The position numbers and the translations under genes were made by a program. 64,000 nucleotides of DNA from JAGVJT01 sp964471225 (lineage in GTDB: Bacteria; Pseudomonadota; Gammaproteobacteria; Legionellales; Legionellaceae), in the NCBI GenBank assembly GCA_964471225.1, contig CAYYEZ010000051.1, forward strand, positions 40,861-104,860, read 5' to 3'. The notes under the pieces are model-generated. The model had not been told where the DNA came from and did no database searches. It worked only from the letters and a program-made list of their open reading frames with translations. Shown piece after piece: positions 25,890-35,871 of the stretch. How positions within the stretch are numbered: the first letter of the stretch is position 1; every line of letters starts with the position of its first letter.

Positions 25890-27251
25890 ATGAAAAAGGC
25901 GACTAGTCTTTTGTGTTTAATGTTATGGATTAATTTGAGCTTCGCGAGCGTTTTTCCGGTTGCTTTGATGGGAGAATCAGGGCGAAGGCTATCTGCTAAA
26001 ATTTCAATCTGTTTGAATAGCGTCGGTCTTTTAAGTTGCGCTGAAGTTGAGACTCAACATGAGTTTTTAACTTTTCGATCATCAAATAATTTTACCTACA
26101 CTTTATCTGGTGTTAAATCTAATACGCCGGGTATTGAAATTCAAGTGGGGTCATCGTTGTGTCAATTGAGCGATAACGGTTATTGTCCGATTCAATTTGG
26201 TCCTGATAGGGATGTGACAGTAGCGTTGGTACCCTCTGGCTCTTTCAATTCTTTTACGCTTGGTGGGATGGTATTGGGTTTAAATTCTGCTGGTTTGGTT
26301 CTTGATGATACCGTGAATAATCAGTCTCTGATCGTGCACGAGAATGCCAAGTCGTTTGTTTTTAATCAACCTATCTTTTCGGGCAGCTCCTATTCGGTGG
26401 GAGTCGCATCACAGCCTCAAGATTCAAATTGCATTGTCTTTAATGGTACCGGTACAGCGACGACAAATGTTTCTAACATTGTTGTTGCATGTGGTGTACC
26501 AAGTGCTGCAGTTGGAACGCAAAATGGGCATGTTGCACTCTCATTTGATGCCGGAGCGTCATGGAGCTTAGCCACAACGCCTAGTGTTGATGCGAGTGTA
26601 AACGGTGTTTTTGCAACGAACCAAAGTGAGCATCCGAATGGAACGTTATACGCCGCGAGCTCAGATGGCTTTGTGTATGTTTCAACCGATCTTGGGTTCA
26701 CTTGGTCTTCTTTATCGACTTCTATCGATGGAACTGCTGTGAATGGATTGTTTGTTGTTCCTGGAGAGTACGATACGATTTATGTAGTAACTCAGGGCGG
26801 TGCTTTTGCTTCGCTGGTGAATAATCAAAGTCAAAATTGGATTGTGACATATCCTGGATTAGGTCCATTATATAGTATTTTCTACAATAATACGCTTGGG
26901 ATATTTATTGTGGGGGCCTCTTCCGGGATGAGTTATCTTTCATCAGTGACACCATTAAACTGGACGCCGTTTCCTGTCATCCCTGTTTCTACTGATGCGG
27001 TGCTTGATGTGGGTTTGACTGATCAAGGCATGATGTTAGGTTTAGTGGGTGGAAATCTCTACGCCAATTTGTCCTCAATGTCGATTTTGGGGGCGCAAAC
27101 ATTAAGCTCGTTTTATTTAAATACCACAACAAATAATATTTATGTGGGCTCGGAAAATGGCTGGGTATCTTTGCTCAATGCAGCTGAATCACCGAATCAG
27201 CTCGGATTCGTAGAGTATAGTCCTATTCGTACTTTGTATTTTTTTGATTAG
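25890..27251 (+). CDS. Exported beta-propeller-like (BNR/YCF48-type) protein
   Basis: 453 residues with a signal peptide (residues 1-19). Residues about 20-190 form a Cys-containing N-terminal region. From about 200 the sequence shows BNR-like units: VALSFDAGASWSLATTP, VYVSTDLGFTWSSLSTS, ASLVNNQSQNWIVTYP and YLSSVTPLNWTPFP, each a strand pair with S/T-x-D-x-G-x-x-W or a decayed form, as in sialidase-type or YCF48-like propellers. No catalytic sialidase residues are evident. The sedolisin gene starts 9 bp downstream, so the two exported proteins are probably co-expressed. Confidence 0.78.
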   Translation: MKKATSLLCLMLWINLSFASVFPVALMGESGRRLSAKISICLNSVGLLSCAEVETQHEFLTFRSSNNFTYTLSGVKSNTPGIEIQVGSSLCQLSDNGYCPIQFGPDRDVTVALVPSGSFNSFTLGGMVLGLNSAGLVLDDTVNNQSLIVHENAKSFVFNQPIFSGSSYSVGVASQPQDSNCIVFNGTGTATTNVSNIVVACGVPSAAVGTQNGHVALSFDAGASWSLATTPSVDASVNGVFATNQSEHPNGTLYAASSDGFVYVSTDLGFTWSSLSTSIDGTAVNGLFVVPGEYDTIYVVTQGGAFASLVNNQSQNWIVTYPGLGPLYSIFYNNTLGIFIVGASSGMSYLSSVTPLNWTPFPVIPVSTDAVLDVGLTDQGMMLGLVGGNLYANLSSMSILGAQTLSSFYLNTTTNNIYVGSENGWVSLLNAAESPNQLGFVEYSPIRTLYFFD

Positions 27252-27260
27252 GAGTTTGGC

Positions 27261-29201
27261 ATGATGAGCTTTCCTTCAAGATCGATCACTATTTCTAAAA
27301 AACTTCAAAATGGTCTTTTCATATTAACTTCTCTTTTATTAGTTCCTCATCAGATTTATGCTAAACCCTCTCTGTTGCCGCTCAAGTTTTTGGGTGTCTT
27401 ACCTCAGGAGCAAACGCTTCATTTAACTGTGTGGTTAAAATTACAAAATGAGGCTAGGTTAAAAGAAAAAATCCAAGAGATATATGATCCTAGAAGTCCT
27501 TCATATCAGCATTTTTTAACGAAAGCACAATTTGATGAAAGCTATGCACCATTGTCTAGCACTCGTAATGCGCTGACAGATTATTTTAAACAGCATGGTT
27601 TTGATGTTCGCCCGAAAAACCGTTTTGCGCTAGAGCTAACCGGTGATGTGAAGACAATTGAGCAATTGTTTCATGTTAAATTGAACCGTTACCGATACGC
27701 AGGCCAAGAGATGTATCATTCTATGCTCAAGCCTGAATTAAACGCTACGTTGTCAGCTAATATTTCAGAGATTACAGGCTTTAGTAATCTGCCTCAGTTT
27801 AAACCATTTTTTCTTAAAGGTGCGGCGAACTATTTTCCAACAACAACTTCTCTGAACGGATTTACCGGGGCTCAACTTCAGACGGCCTACAATGTCGCTG
27901 ATATTCCTTTGATAGATGGCACATCGATTGATGGGACTGGGCAAACCATTGTTCTCGTTGACGGATGTACACGAGCTACAGTGAATCAGCTGATAGATGG
28001 CGCCAATACTTTTATTGGTGATGCAGCAGGGTTACAGCCTCGACTTACTTATGGCCAAAATTTTGTAGTGATGGTGAATGGTCAGACTCTCACATCTTCA
28101 CAGCTAAATGATCCGATATGTCGCGAGGATAGTGGTTGGGGACCTGAGATTAACCTAGATATTCAAGCCTCACACACGATGGCTCCTGGCGCAAAAACAG
28201 TGCTAGTGATTGATGATCAACTCGATATTGCGACAGTGATTGATACAATTACTCGCAGTGAAACTCACAGTTTAGCTGGGTTTGATAATGCAAATGTCTT
28301 GAGTAATAGTTGGGGCGCTGTTGAAACTTCAGGTGCTTTTCCAAATTACGAAACAGCGCTACAATTGGCTGCTGCAAGCGGTTTAAGTGTGAATTTTTCA
28401 ACAGGAGATTGTGGCGATGATACAAATCCACAACAACATTGTGGTAACCCACCTTACCCGAGTGAGACATTGACCGCTGCCGTGAATTATCCTGCAAGCT
28501 CGTCTTGGTCAACTGCGGTAGGAGGGACCTCATTGTTTGTTGATGATGCTTGGCATTATGCTTTTGAAACAGGTTGGGGAAATACGCAGTCAGAGTCTGG
28601 ACAATACGCTTTTTATGCAGGGGCGGGTGGTGGTATTAGTCAATTGTATCCTATCCCTTCTTGGCAGGCTGGCACAATAAAAGGTTTTGAGGCGGGTGGG
28701 TATACTTCACCCATATCAAATTATCGTGCTCTTCCTGACATAGCGATGCTTGCAGATAACGTGACTGGATTGCTTGTCTATGATGAGTATGATTGTCGCG
28801 GTTTATGTGGCCCAATCGGTGGCACGAGCTTATCTTCGCCGCTTTTTGCGGGCGTTCTTACACGAATTAATCAAGCGCGCATGCTAAAAAATATGCCATT
28901 ACTGGGTGTGTCCGCTTCGTATCTTTACGAGAAAAATCCAGTGCTTTCAAAAGCGAATGCACTCAGTACAATTATTCCGCCTCATCTTGTGGTTGATGGC
29001 GCCGTACTCCCTTCGTCCATTAACGTGAATAATGCCCCATCTTCTTCTTTCGCTATACGTCTTAGTTCGGATATATTTTATACAATTTTTAGTTGGGACT
29101 CATCTTTAAGGATAGAGCCCAGTACTCAACCATGGAGTGATATTGTAGGGGTGGGTTCACCTAATGTGCCTTATTTTGTGACAACGATGATGACTTTATG
29201 A
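27261..29201 (+). CDS. Exported sedolisin (peptidase family S53) with prodomain
   Basis: 646 residues: a signal peptide (about 1-34), a pro-kumamolisin activation domain (about 40-190; SPSYQHFLTKAQFDE, FHVKLNRYRY) and the catalytic domain. The S53 residues are all visible: E296 and D300 in GWGPEINLD, oxyanion D383 in STGDCGDD, and the nucleophile S523 in GGTSLSSP. Sedolisins are acid-active serine-carboxyl endopeptidases, so activity would fit an acidified vacuole or acidic surroundings. The last about 90 residues should include the calcium site. A good AGGAG site (27251-27255) precedes the first ATG. Confidence 0.92.
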   Translation: MMSFPSRSITISKKLQNGLFILTSLLLVPHQIYAKPSLLPLKFLGVLPQEQTLHLTVWLKLQNEARLKEKIQEIYDPRSPSYQHFLTKAQFDESYAPLSSTRNALTDYFKQHGFDVRPKNRFALELTGDVKTIEQLFHVKLNRYRYAGQEMYHSMLKPELNATLSANISEITGFSNLPQFKPFFLKGAANYFPTTTSLNGFTGAQLQTAYNVADIPLIDGTSIDGTGQTIVLVDGCTRATVNQLIDGANTFIGDAAGLQPRLTYGQNFVVMVNGQTLTSSQLNDPICREDSGWGPEINLDIQASHTMAPGAKTVLVIDDQLDIATVIDTITRSETHSLAGFDNANVLSNSWGAVETSGAFPNYETALQLAAASGLSVNFSTGDCGDDTNPQQHCGNPPYPSETLTAAVNYPASSSWSTAVGGTSLFVDDAWHYAFETGWGNTQSESGQYAFYAGAGGGISQLYPIPSWQAGTIKGFEAGGYTSPISNYRALPDIAMLADNVTGLLVYDEYDCRGLCGPIGGTSLSSPLFAGVLTRINQARMLKNMPLLGVSASYLYEKNPVLSKANALSTIIPPHLVVDGAVLPSSINVNNAPSSSFAIRLSSDIFYTIFSWDSSLRIEPSTQPWSDIVGVGSPNVPYFVTTMMTL

Positions 29202-29221
29202 CCACTGGCTGAGCATCATGC

Positions 29222-30454
29222 TTACTGGCGTAAAAGCACGCTGTAAAAAAAGCCATCCATATGATTTTCACCAGGGAGGATTTGTCGACCGTGCGCTGTT
29301 GCATGTCCCCAAGGTACATCGAGCTTTAAGGCTGTAGCATCATGATGTGTTTTGAGAAAATCCGCGATTTGTAGTTCGTTTTCCTCAGGCATGATTGAGC
29401 ATGTCGCATAAACTAAACGCCCGCCTGGTGTGAGCATTTGCCAGAGCGTGTCTAATAGTTTGGCTTGAAGCTCGGCGATCCTTGTAATATCGTCTTTTTC
29501 TCGCATGAGTTTGATATCTGGGTGTCGTCGAATGACACCCGTTGCAGAACACGGAGCGTCGAGTAAAATCTTATTAAAGCATTGTCCATCCCACCATGTC
29601 TCTGGTGTTGTCCCATCGCCTGCGCATAAAGTAGCGGTATGTCCTAGACGATTTAAATTCTCACGTACTTTTTCTAATCGTTTTTCATCAACATCGAGCG
29701 CAATACAAGTTGCTAAATGAGGTTCTTTTTCGAGTATATGGCAAGTTTTTCCACCGGGAGCCGCACATGCATCTAGTACGCGGTCTTCTGGTTTTAAGTC
29801 AAGCAAAGAGGCGGCAAGTTGTGCTGCGGCGTCTTGAACTGCACAAAGCCCTTTATCGAATCCAGGCAGGCTGGTTACTTCACAGGGCGTCTCAAGTAAA
29901 AGCGCCTCTGGTGCATGAGCTAAGCGTTGTGCTTGGATACCTGACTCATGGAGACGGTTTAGGTAAGTTTCAACATCAACTTTACGCGTATTGACGCGCA
30001 AAGTCATCGGTGGATGTGTGTCAGTTTCATTTAAAATCGCTTGCCAATTGTTCGGCCAAGCATCTTGAATTTGTTTGACAAACCAAGGTGAGTGATTATT
30101 TTCAAGTGCGAGTTGAGGTGGTTTTCGGCAGTAATTTCGTAAGACTGCATTTATAAACCCTTTCGCCCAGGCTGCTTTACTTAAATTAACCGTTTCTTTG
30201 ACTACGGCATACTCTGCCTGTTTTAAGAAATGTAATTGATACAACCCTAGTAAAATAATAAGCCAAATATCAATCTCTTTGGGTTTTTTTTTGACAAGAA
30301 ATTTGGCTAGTGCTTCTAGATAAAAATAATAGCGACACACACCAAAAACGAGTTGACGTGAATAAGGCGTGAGCGGGCGAGTATAAGATGAAATCGTTGC
30401 TTTTTTTTGAACGATGAGACGAAGGGCGTCTAGTGCTAACGCTCGGTCATTCAT
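29222..30454 (-). CDS. rsmB: 16S rRNA m5C967 methyltransferase
   Basis: 410 residues. The N-terminal NusB-like RNA-binding domain (RALALDALRLIV onward) precedes a SAM-dependent Rossmann domain: DACAAPGGKTCHILE (SAM binding), LDAPCSATGVIRRHPD (PC catalytic Cys) and VYATCSIMPEEN (TC catalytic Cys). A longer frame runs to 30499, but the ATG at 30454 overlaps the fmt stop as ATGA and gives the usual length. Third gene of the def-fmt-rsmB operon. Confidence 0.94.
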   Translation of the reverse strand: MNDRALALDALRLIVQKKATISSYTRPLTPYSRQLVFGVCRYYFYLEALAKFLVKKKPKEIDIWLIILLGLYQLHFLKQAEYAVVKETVNLSKAAWAKGFINAVLRNYCRKPPQLALENNHSPWFVKQIQDAWPNNWQAILNETDTHPPMTLRVNTRKVDVETYLNRLHESGIQAQRLAHAPEALLLETPCEVTSLPGFDKGLCAVQDAAAQLAASLLDLKPEDRVLDACAAPGGKTCHILEKEPHLATCIALDVDEKRLEKVRENLNRLGHTATLCAGDGTTPETWWDGQCFNKILLDAPCSATGVIRRHPDIKLMREKDDITRIAELQAKLLDTLWQMLTPGGRLVYATCSIMPEENELQIADFLKTHHDATALKLDVPWGHATAHGRQILPGENHMDGFFYSVLLRQ

Positions 30455-31392
30455 GCGAAACTCATCCCAGTTTGGAGTGTTTGATGTGATTGGAGCCATG
30501 CATGAGTAGGTAGCACTTTTCCTCCAGGAGATTGAAGAAACGTAATTTGGAGTACTCCATCTTGTGTTGCAACAAAAATGCCTGTTTTATTAAGCTCAAT
30601 GATTGTACCTGGTTTCGCATGGGTGGTTTTTTCTGTTTTTTGCGCTCGATGGATGCGAACAAGATCATTTTGTAAATAAGTGTAAGCGACTGGCCAAGGT
30701 TGATAAGCTCTGATTTTTCTATCAATAATGTCTATTTTTTGGTCCCATTCTAGACGTGCCTCTTCTTTTGTAATTTTAGGTGCGTAGGTTGCGTCTTCGT
30801 TTTGTTGTGGTGTGCGATGTACTGTGCCATTTGCGATGGTTTCAAGTGTTTGAAGTAATGGTCGAACAGCAAGCTCTGCGAGTTTATCATGTAGAGTCTC
30901 TGCTGTATCCGTCGCCTCGATGGAGATAGACTCAAGACAGAGCATATCTCCCGTATCTAATCCTTTATCCATTTGCATGATGGTGACACCTGTTTCTTTA
31001 TCACCATGTAAAAGCGATTGTTGTATCGGAGAGGCACCTCGCCAGCGGGGCAAAAGAGATGCGTGCACATTGATACAACCATGTCGGGGTGTTTCTAGAA
31101 CACGTGTTGGCAAAATAAGACCGTAAGCGATGACGATGAGGACATCCAATTCCAGTGAACGTAATGTCACAATTTCTTCATCTTGTTTAAAATTTAAAGG
31201 TTGGAACAAGGCAATATGGTGCGCTGTGGCAAACTCTTTGATTGGGGATGCCTGAAGCTTCCGGCCTCGACCTGCGGGTCTGTCTGGTTGCGTGTAGATA
31301 GCCTTGAGTGTGTGGCGCGAGTCGTGAAGCGCTTGAAGTGCTTGAAGACCAAATAAGGGGGTGCCAGCAAAGCCGATGTTGAGTGTTTTCAT
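30451..31392 (-). CDS. fmt: Methionyl-tRNA formyltransferase
   Basis: 313 residues; formylates initiator Met-tRNA with 10-formyl-THF. GFAGTPLFGLQAL at the N-terminus, INVHASLLPRWRGASPIQ (catalytic Asn and His), the SLLPRWRG motif and GVTIMQMDKGLDTGDML are diagnostic; a C-terminal OB-fold follows about residue 210. Overlaps def and rsmB by 4 bp each. Confidence 0.96.
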   Translation of the reverse strand: MKTLNIGFAGTPLFGLQALQALHDSRHTLKAIYTQPDRPAGRGRKLQASPIKEFATAHHIALFQPLNFKQDEEIVTLRSLELDVLIVIAYGLILPTRVLETPRHGCINVHASLLPRWRGASPIQQSLLHGDKETGVTIMQMDKGLDTGDMLCLESISIEATDTAETLHDKLAELAVRPLLQTLETIANGTVHRTPQQNEDATYAPKITKEEARLEWDQKIDIIDRKIRAYQPWPVAYTYLQNDLVRIHRAQKTEKTTHAKPGTIIELNKTGIFVATQDGVLQITFLQSPGGKVLPTHAWLQSHQTLQTGMSFA

Positions 31393-31901
31393 TGATGACG
31401 CGCTTGTTCTCGTTTAAATTTTTCCAATTTTTTACGTGCGATGCTTTGTTTGAGAGGAGATAGCTTGTCGATGAATAATTTACCATGCAAGTGATCAATC
31501 TCATGTTGAAAGCATTCACCTAATAATCCATCGGCGGTCATTTCGAAAAATTTACCATGCCTGTCTTGAGCACGGATAGTTACTGTTTTTGCTCGAATAA
31601 CTTTATCATAAGCGCTTGGAACGGAAAGACAACCTTCGGTATATTCCATTTCTCCTTCGGCATGGATGATTTCTGGATTAGCAAGGACCAACTGCTGAGA
31701 TTTATCTCCAATAGTATCAATGACGGATAAGCGAAGATTAACACCAATTTGTGGTGCGGCTAACCCCACACCGTTTTCGTGGTACATTGTTTCAAACATG
31801 TCCTCAATGAGTGTGTGTAGCGCATCGTCAAACGCCGTTACTGGGGCGTTTAGTTTTCGCAAGCGTGGATCGGGAAGGTAAATTACTTTTCGAAGCGTCA
31901 T
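31389..31901 (-). CDS. def: Peptide deformylase
   Basis: 170-residue metalloenzyme that removes N-formyl groups from nascent chains. The three motifs are present: GVGLAAPQIG, EGCLSVP (metal Cys) and QHEIDHLHG (HExxH). The ATG lies 82 bp from the divergent dprA start. It precedes fmt with a 4-bp overlap, as in most gammaproteobacteria. Confidence 0.97.
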   Translation of the reverse strand: MTLRKVIYLPDPRLRKLNAPVTAFDDALHTLIEDMFETMYHENGVGLAAPQIGVNLRLSVIDTIGDKSQQLVLANPEIIHAEGEMEYTEGCLSVPSAYDKVIRAKTVTIRAQDRHGKFFEMTADGLLGECFQHEIDHLHGKLFIDKLSPLKQSIARKKLEKFKREQARHQ

Positions 31902-31983
31902 TTTTCAATATAGCCCGTAAAAGCGTTGTATTATATCTGAACTTAAGATAGATTAGTAGACCCGCATAACATGGAAGTTAGCC

Positions 31984-33060
31984 GTGGACAATCTTTACTA
32001 TCTGTTAGCATTAAATCGCATGCCAAACATAGGCCCTAAAACAGCTCAAAAATTACTGTTGCGCTGGCCTAATCTCGAAGTTCTTTTTAATTTATCTACA
32101 TCTGAGCTGTTGGCACATGGATTATCAGAGAGACTTATTTCAGCTTTTAAAAAAATAGACCATGCGGGTGTAGACTCTGATTATACTTGGTGTCATCAGC
32201 AGAAAAATCGTTTTATCTTAACGTGGGAGGATGAAGATTATCCTTCTGTATTAAAAGAAATTTTTGATCCCCCCTTTATTTTGTACGCCGAAGGTGAGTT
32301 GTCTTGTCTCCAAGAGCCGACGCTTGCAATAGTGGGGACGCGTGACCCTAGCTCGCTAGGGGTGGATATTGCCAAGCAATTTGCAATGGAGTTATCTTTG
32401 CATGGGTTAACGATTGTGAGTGGACTAGCCCGAGGTATCGATGCTGCGGCCCACGAGGGATGCTTATCTGGCACTGGGAAAACGGTGGCTGTACTGGGCA
32501 ATGGGATAGATAGAGTTTACCCGAAACAACATCGTGGACTTTTAGCGCGGGTTAAGGACACAGGCTTGGTTTTGAGTGAATTTCCACTCGGCACTCCTCC
32601 GATTGCTGGACATTTCCCTCGTAGAAATCGTATAATAAGCGGTGTATCCTCAGCGATACTCGTTGTAGAATCCGCTGTACTCAGTGGTTCTCTTGTTACC
32701 GCGCGTTTGGCTTTAGAGCAAAATCGCGAAGTGATGGCGGTTCCTGGCTCTATCAGAAACCCCAAGACGGCTGGTTGCCATTATTTGCTCCAACAAGGAG
32801 CGAGGATAGTAACTACGTTGCAAGATGTATTAGATGTTTTTTCGCTAGAAGAAACTAAAAAGCAATTCGTAAAAAAAGCAGGCTCAATGGAGAATGCATT
32901 GCAGCATTTACTCCATTGTATGGGGGATGGAATAACAACTGTTGATCAATTAGCGATCCGCAGTGGGCGGTTGGTGGAAGACATCATTTGTGATTTGATG
33001 GAGTTGGAAATAGAGGGTGTTATTCAATCCCTACCTAGTGGCTATGTGAGGTGCGTATAA
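31984..33060 (+). CDS. dprA: DNA processing protein DprA
   Basis: 358 residues; loads RecA on incoming single-stranded DNA during natural transformation. The Rossmann-like domain shows AIVGTRDPSSLG, SGLARGIDAAAHEG, VLGNGIDRVYP, LSEFPLGTPPIAGHFPRRNRIISG and GSLVTARLALEQNREVMAVPG. A C-terminal winged-helix-like DML1 segment (ITTVDQLAIRSG) is kept. Starts with GTG at 31984. With pilC and pilD in the window it suggests competence is possible. Confidence 0.95.
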   Translation: MDNLYYLLALNRMPNIGPKTAQKLLLRWPNLEVLFNLSTSELLAHGLSERLISAFKKIDHAGVDSDYTWCHQQKNRFILTWEDEDYPSVLKEIFDPPFILYAEGELSCLQEPTLAIVGTRDPSSLGVDIAKQFAMELSLHGLTIVSGLARGIDAAAHEGCLSGTGKTVAVLGNGIDRVYPKQHRGLLARVKDTGLVLSEFPLGTPPIAGHFPRRNRIISGVSSAILVVESAVLSGSLVTARLALEQNREVMAVPGSIRNPKTAGCHYLLQQGARIVTTLQDVLDVFSLEETKKQFVKKAGSMENALQHLLHCMGDGITTVDQLAIRSGRLVEDIICDLMELEIEGVIQSLPSGYVRCV

Positions 33061-33542
33061 TGAAAGATAGCAGCTTGTTCGATTTGTTGTTAGATCTGTT
33101 TGAAAGAACGATAACGCAATTAAAAGAGCGTTATCCTCAAATGACTGAAGCGACAGAAGCAGCTGACGCTCGTCTAATGTCAGAAGAAACCTTAAAAAAT
33201 GCTGAGCTATTTGTAATTCCGAATAAAAAAGCAGCTGTCCATATGGCACTTGTTCAGTCTGCAAGTGAAAAAAGCTTCAGAGTGTTTACGACAGATGAAC
33301 GTGTTAGATTAACTAAAATGAGTCATCAATTCCTCCACCGCTTGGTGACTTGGGGTGTTGTTTCACCTGATATGATGGAGCTAATTCTGAATCGTCTAAT
33401 GTTTTCAGATTCACATCTGATTTCTTTAAGTGAGGTAAAGTGGACAGTCCGCAATACGTTAGCTGGAACTTTAGATGACGAGCAGTTGGCATTTCTTGAT
33501 CTTGTGCTCTATGATAAGGAGCATGGGGTAACTGTGAATTGA
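33060..33542 (+). CDS. smg: Smg/DUF494 family protein
   Basis: 160-residue cytoplasmic protein; MKDSSLFDLLLDLFERTI resembles the family's N-terminus, and the C-terminal part (LSEVKWTVRNTLAGTL, LAFLDLVLYDKEHG) matches the conserved DUF494 core. Function unknown; in gammaproteobacteria it sits between dprA and topA as here. The start ATG overlaps the dprA stop (TAATG). Confidence 0.88.
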   Translation: MKDSSLFDLLLDLFERTITQLKERYPQMTEATEAADARLMSEETLKNAELFVIPNKKAAVHMALVQSASEKSFRVFTTDERVRLTKMSHQFLHRLVTWGVVSPDMMELILNRLMFSDSHLISLSEVKWTVRNTLAGTLDDEQLAFLDLVLYDKEHGVTVN

Positions 33543-33551
33543 TGCAACTGC

Positions 33552-35825
33552 ATGAGTAAATATTTGGTGATTGTTGAATCACCTGCGAAAGCGAAAACGA
33601 TACAAAAATATCTGGGAAATGACTATGAGGTGCTTGCATCTTATGGTCATGTGAGAGACTTGCCTCCTAAAAAAGGCTCTGTTGATCCTGCGCATGATTT
33701 CTCGATGATGTATAAACCGATTGAACGCAACGCGCGTCATGTCGAAGCCATTGCTAAAGCCCTTAAAAAATCAGATGCTTTGCTCCTCGCTACTGACCCT
33801 GATCGCGAGGGTGAGGCTATTTCCTGGCATGTGTATGAGCTCATGAATGATCGTGGCCTATTGAAGGGAAAAGACGTACAACGCATCTTCTTTAATGAAA
33901 TCACAAAGACAGCGATTATCGACGCTGTGGCACATCCACGTGATATCGTAATGGATTTGGTGAATGCGCAACAAGCCAGACGCGCTTTAGATTATCTCGT
34001 TGGTTTCAATCTTTCTCCTCTATTGTGGAAAAAAGTGCGTCGAGGACTGTCTGCAGGACGTGTTCAAAGTCCAGCGCTTCGTTTGATTGTCGAGCGAGAG
34101 GAAGAAATAGAGCGTTTTGTTGCACAAGAATATTGGCGATTAACGGCCATGTGCACACATGAAAACTCAGTTTTTGAGGCCAGACTTACACAGTTTTCGC
34201 ATCAAAAACTACAGCAGTTTTCTATGACGGATGGGGTGCACGCCAACCAAGTCCGAGCTACGCTTCTTAAAGAGGCAAATGGTGTTCTAGTTGTTAGTCA
34301 TGTCGAGAAAAAGCAACGTAAAAGACAGCCTGCAGCCCCTTTTATTACTTCAACACTGCAACAAGAAGCAGCGCGTAAACTTGGTTTTACAGCACGTAAG
34401 ACCATGATGGTTGCCCAGCAATTGTATGAGGGGATTGATATTGGCTCTGGTACCGTGGGTCTTATCAGTTATATGCGTACAGACTCAGTTTCTCTTTCTA
34501 AAGAGGCAATAGACGAGATTCGGGCATTCATTAAAGACCGATATGGCGCAACACATTGCCCTGAAGCAGTGCGGTTTTATAAGACTAAATCAAAAAATGC
34601 ACAAGAGGCACACGAAGCGATTCGTCCGACGTCTGTCAAACGCTTGCCTGAGCAACTTCAAAAGTCAATTACAACAGACCAATTCAAATTGTATCAATTA
34701 ATTTGGAAGCGAACGGTGGCCTCTCAGATGGTTGATGCCTTAGTAGATACCGTTGCTGTTGATTTTAATGTCACAGATGCAAATCAATTTAGAGCAAATG
34801 GATCAACCATCGCCTTCCCTGGGTTCCTATCGGTTTATGAAGAAGGTCGTGATGATGCAAAAGATGATGATAAAGAGGCAATGCTTCCCACATTTACAGT
34901 CGGTGAGCGTGTTAAGCTTGACGATTTGGTTGCTAGCCAGCACTTTACAGAGCCACCGCCTCGTTATTCTGAGGCTACATTAGTCAAAGCACTTGAAGAA
35001 TTTGATATTGGCCGTCCTTCAACTTACGCGACAATTATTCATACTTTGGTGCAGCGTGAGTATGTTATTTCTGATAAAAAACGTTTTATTCCGACCGATG
35101 TCGGTCGTATTGTTAGTCGGTTTTTAACAACTTATTTTACACAATACGTTGATTATCAATTTACAGCCCAGCTTGAGGACACGCTTGATGCGGTAGCTCG
35201 AGGTGAAAAAGATTGGAAGCCCGTATTAAAAGCGTTTTGGGATCCATTTATCCAACAGATTGAAACAATTGATGATCAGATTAGACGTTCTGATGTGACC
35301 ACAGAAACTTTGGATGAGGCTTGCCCTAAATGTGCTAAACCCTTGGCCATTCGTTTAGGTAAGCGAGGACGTTTTGTTGGGTGTACTGGATATCCTGAGT
35401 GTGACTATACCAAAGATTTGGGAGGGGCGACAGGGGAGGAGCAGGCATCCTCTGTCGTAGAAGGGCGTGTTTGTCCGACCTGTGAAAGTGCCTTGCACAT
35501 TAAAACAGGAAAATACGGACGATTTATTGGTTGTAGTCAGTATCCTAAATGTACTTTCATAGAGCCCATCGAAAAGCCAACAGACACGGGTGTGAATTGC
35601 CCGAAATGTCATTCAGGCAGCTTATTAAAACGAAAATCTCGACGCGGTAAGATTTTTTATTCTTGCGCACGCTATCCTGAATGTGATTATGCGATATGGA
35701 ACGAACCTATTGCTAAGCCGTGCCCAAATTGTGCTTGGCCTATTTTGACACTTAAAGAAACGAAGCGAGCGGGAAGACAACTACTTTGTCCAAATTCTGG
35801 ATGCGGGCATATCGAGTCTGAATGA
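33552..35825 (+). CDS. topA: DNA topoisomerase I
   Basis: 757-residue type IA topoisomerase that relaxes negative supercoils. Toprim domain: VIVESPAKAKTIQKYL and the acidic triad DPDREGEA; the catalytic tyrosine is in LISYMRTDSVSL. The C-terminus carries four-cysteine zinc repeats (CPKCAKPL...CTGYPEC, CPTCESAL...CSQYPKC, CPKCHSG...CARYPEC) and a final CPNCAWP...CPNSGC unit. Shorter than E. coli TopA (865), reflecting fewer C-terminal modules. Begins 9 bp after smg. Confidence 0.96.
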   Translation: MSKYLVIVESPAKAKTIQKYLGNDYEVLASYGHVRDLPPKKGSVDPAHDFSMMYKPIERNARHVEAIAKALKKSDALLLATDPDREGEAISWHVYELMNDRGLLKGKDVQRIFFNEITKTAIIDAVAHPRDIVMDLVNAQQARRALDYLVGFNLSPLLWKKVRRGLSAGRVQSPALRLIVEREEEIERFVAQEYWRLTAMCTHENSVFEARLTQFSHQKLQQFSMTDGVHANQVRATLLKEANGVLVVSHVEKKQRKRQPAAPFITSTLQQEAARKLGFTARKTMMVAQQLYEGIDIGSGTVGLISYMRTDSVSLSKEAIDEIRAFIKDRYGATHCPEAVRFYKTKSKNAQEAHEAIRPTSVKRLPEQLQKSITTDQFKLYQLIWKRTVASQMVDALVDTVAVDFNVTDANQFRANGSTIAFPGFLSVYEEGRDDAKDDDKEAMLPTFTVGERVKLDDLVASQHFTEPPPRYSEATLVKALEEFDIGRPSTYATIIHTLVQREYVISDKKRFIPTDVGRIVSRFLTTYFTQYVDYQFTAQLEDTLDAVARGEKDWKPVLKAFWDPFIQQIETIDDQIRRSDVTTETLDEACPKCAKPLAIRLGKRGRFVGCTGYPECDYTKDLGGATGEEQASSVVEGRVCPTCESALHIKTGKYGRFIGCSQYPKCTFIEPIEKPTDTGVNCPKCHSGSLLKRKSRRGKIFYSCARYPECDYAIWNEPIAKPCPNCAWPILTLKETKRAGRQLLCPNSGCGHIESE

Positions 35826-35839
35826 TTTAGGGGTACTTT

Positions 35840-35871
35840 AACCAAGCCTTAAGTCACGGGCGTGGTTTTTC
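35840..35871 (+). terminator. Probable terminator of topA
   Basis: AACCAAGCC (35840-35848) can pair with GGCGTGGTT (35859-35867) with one mismatch, followed by a short T tract. It overlaps the 3' end of the convergent gene. Confidence 0.5.
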
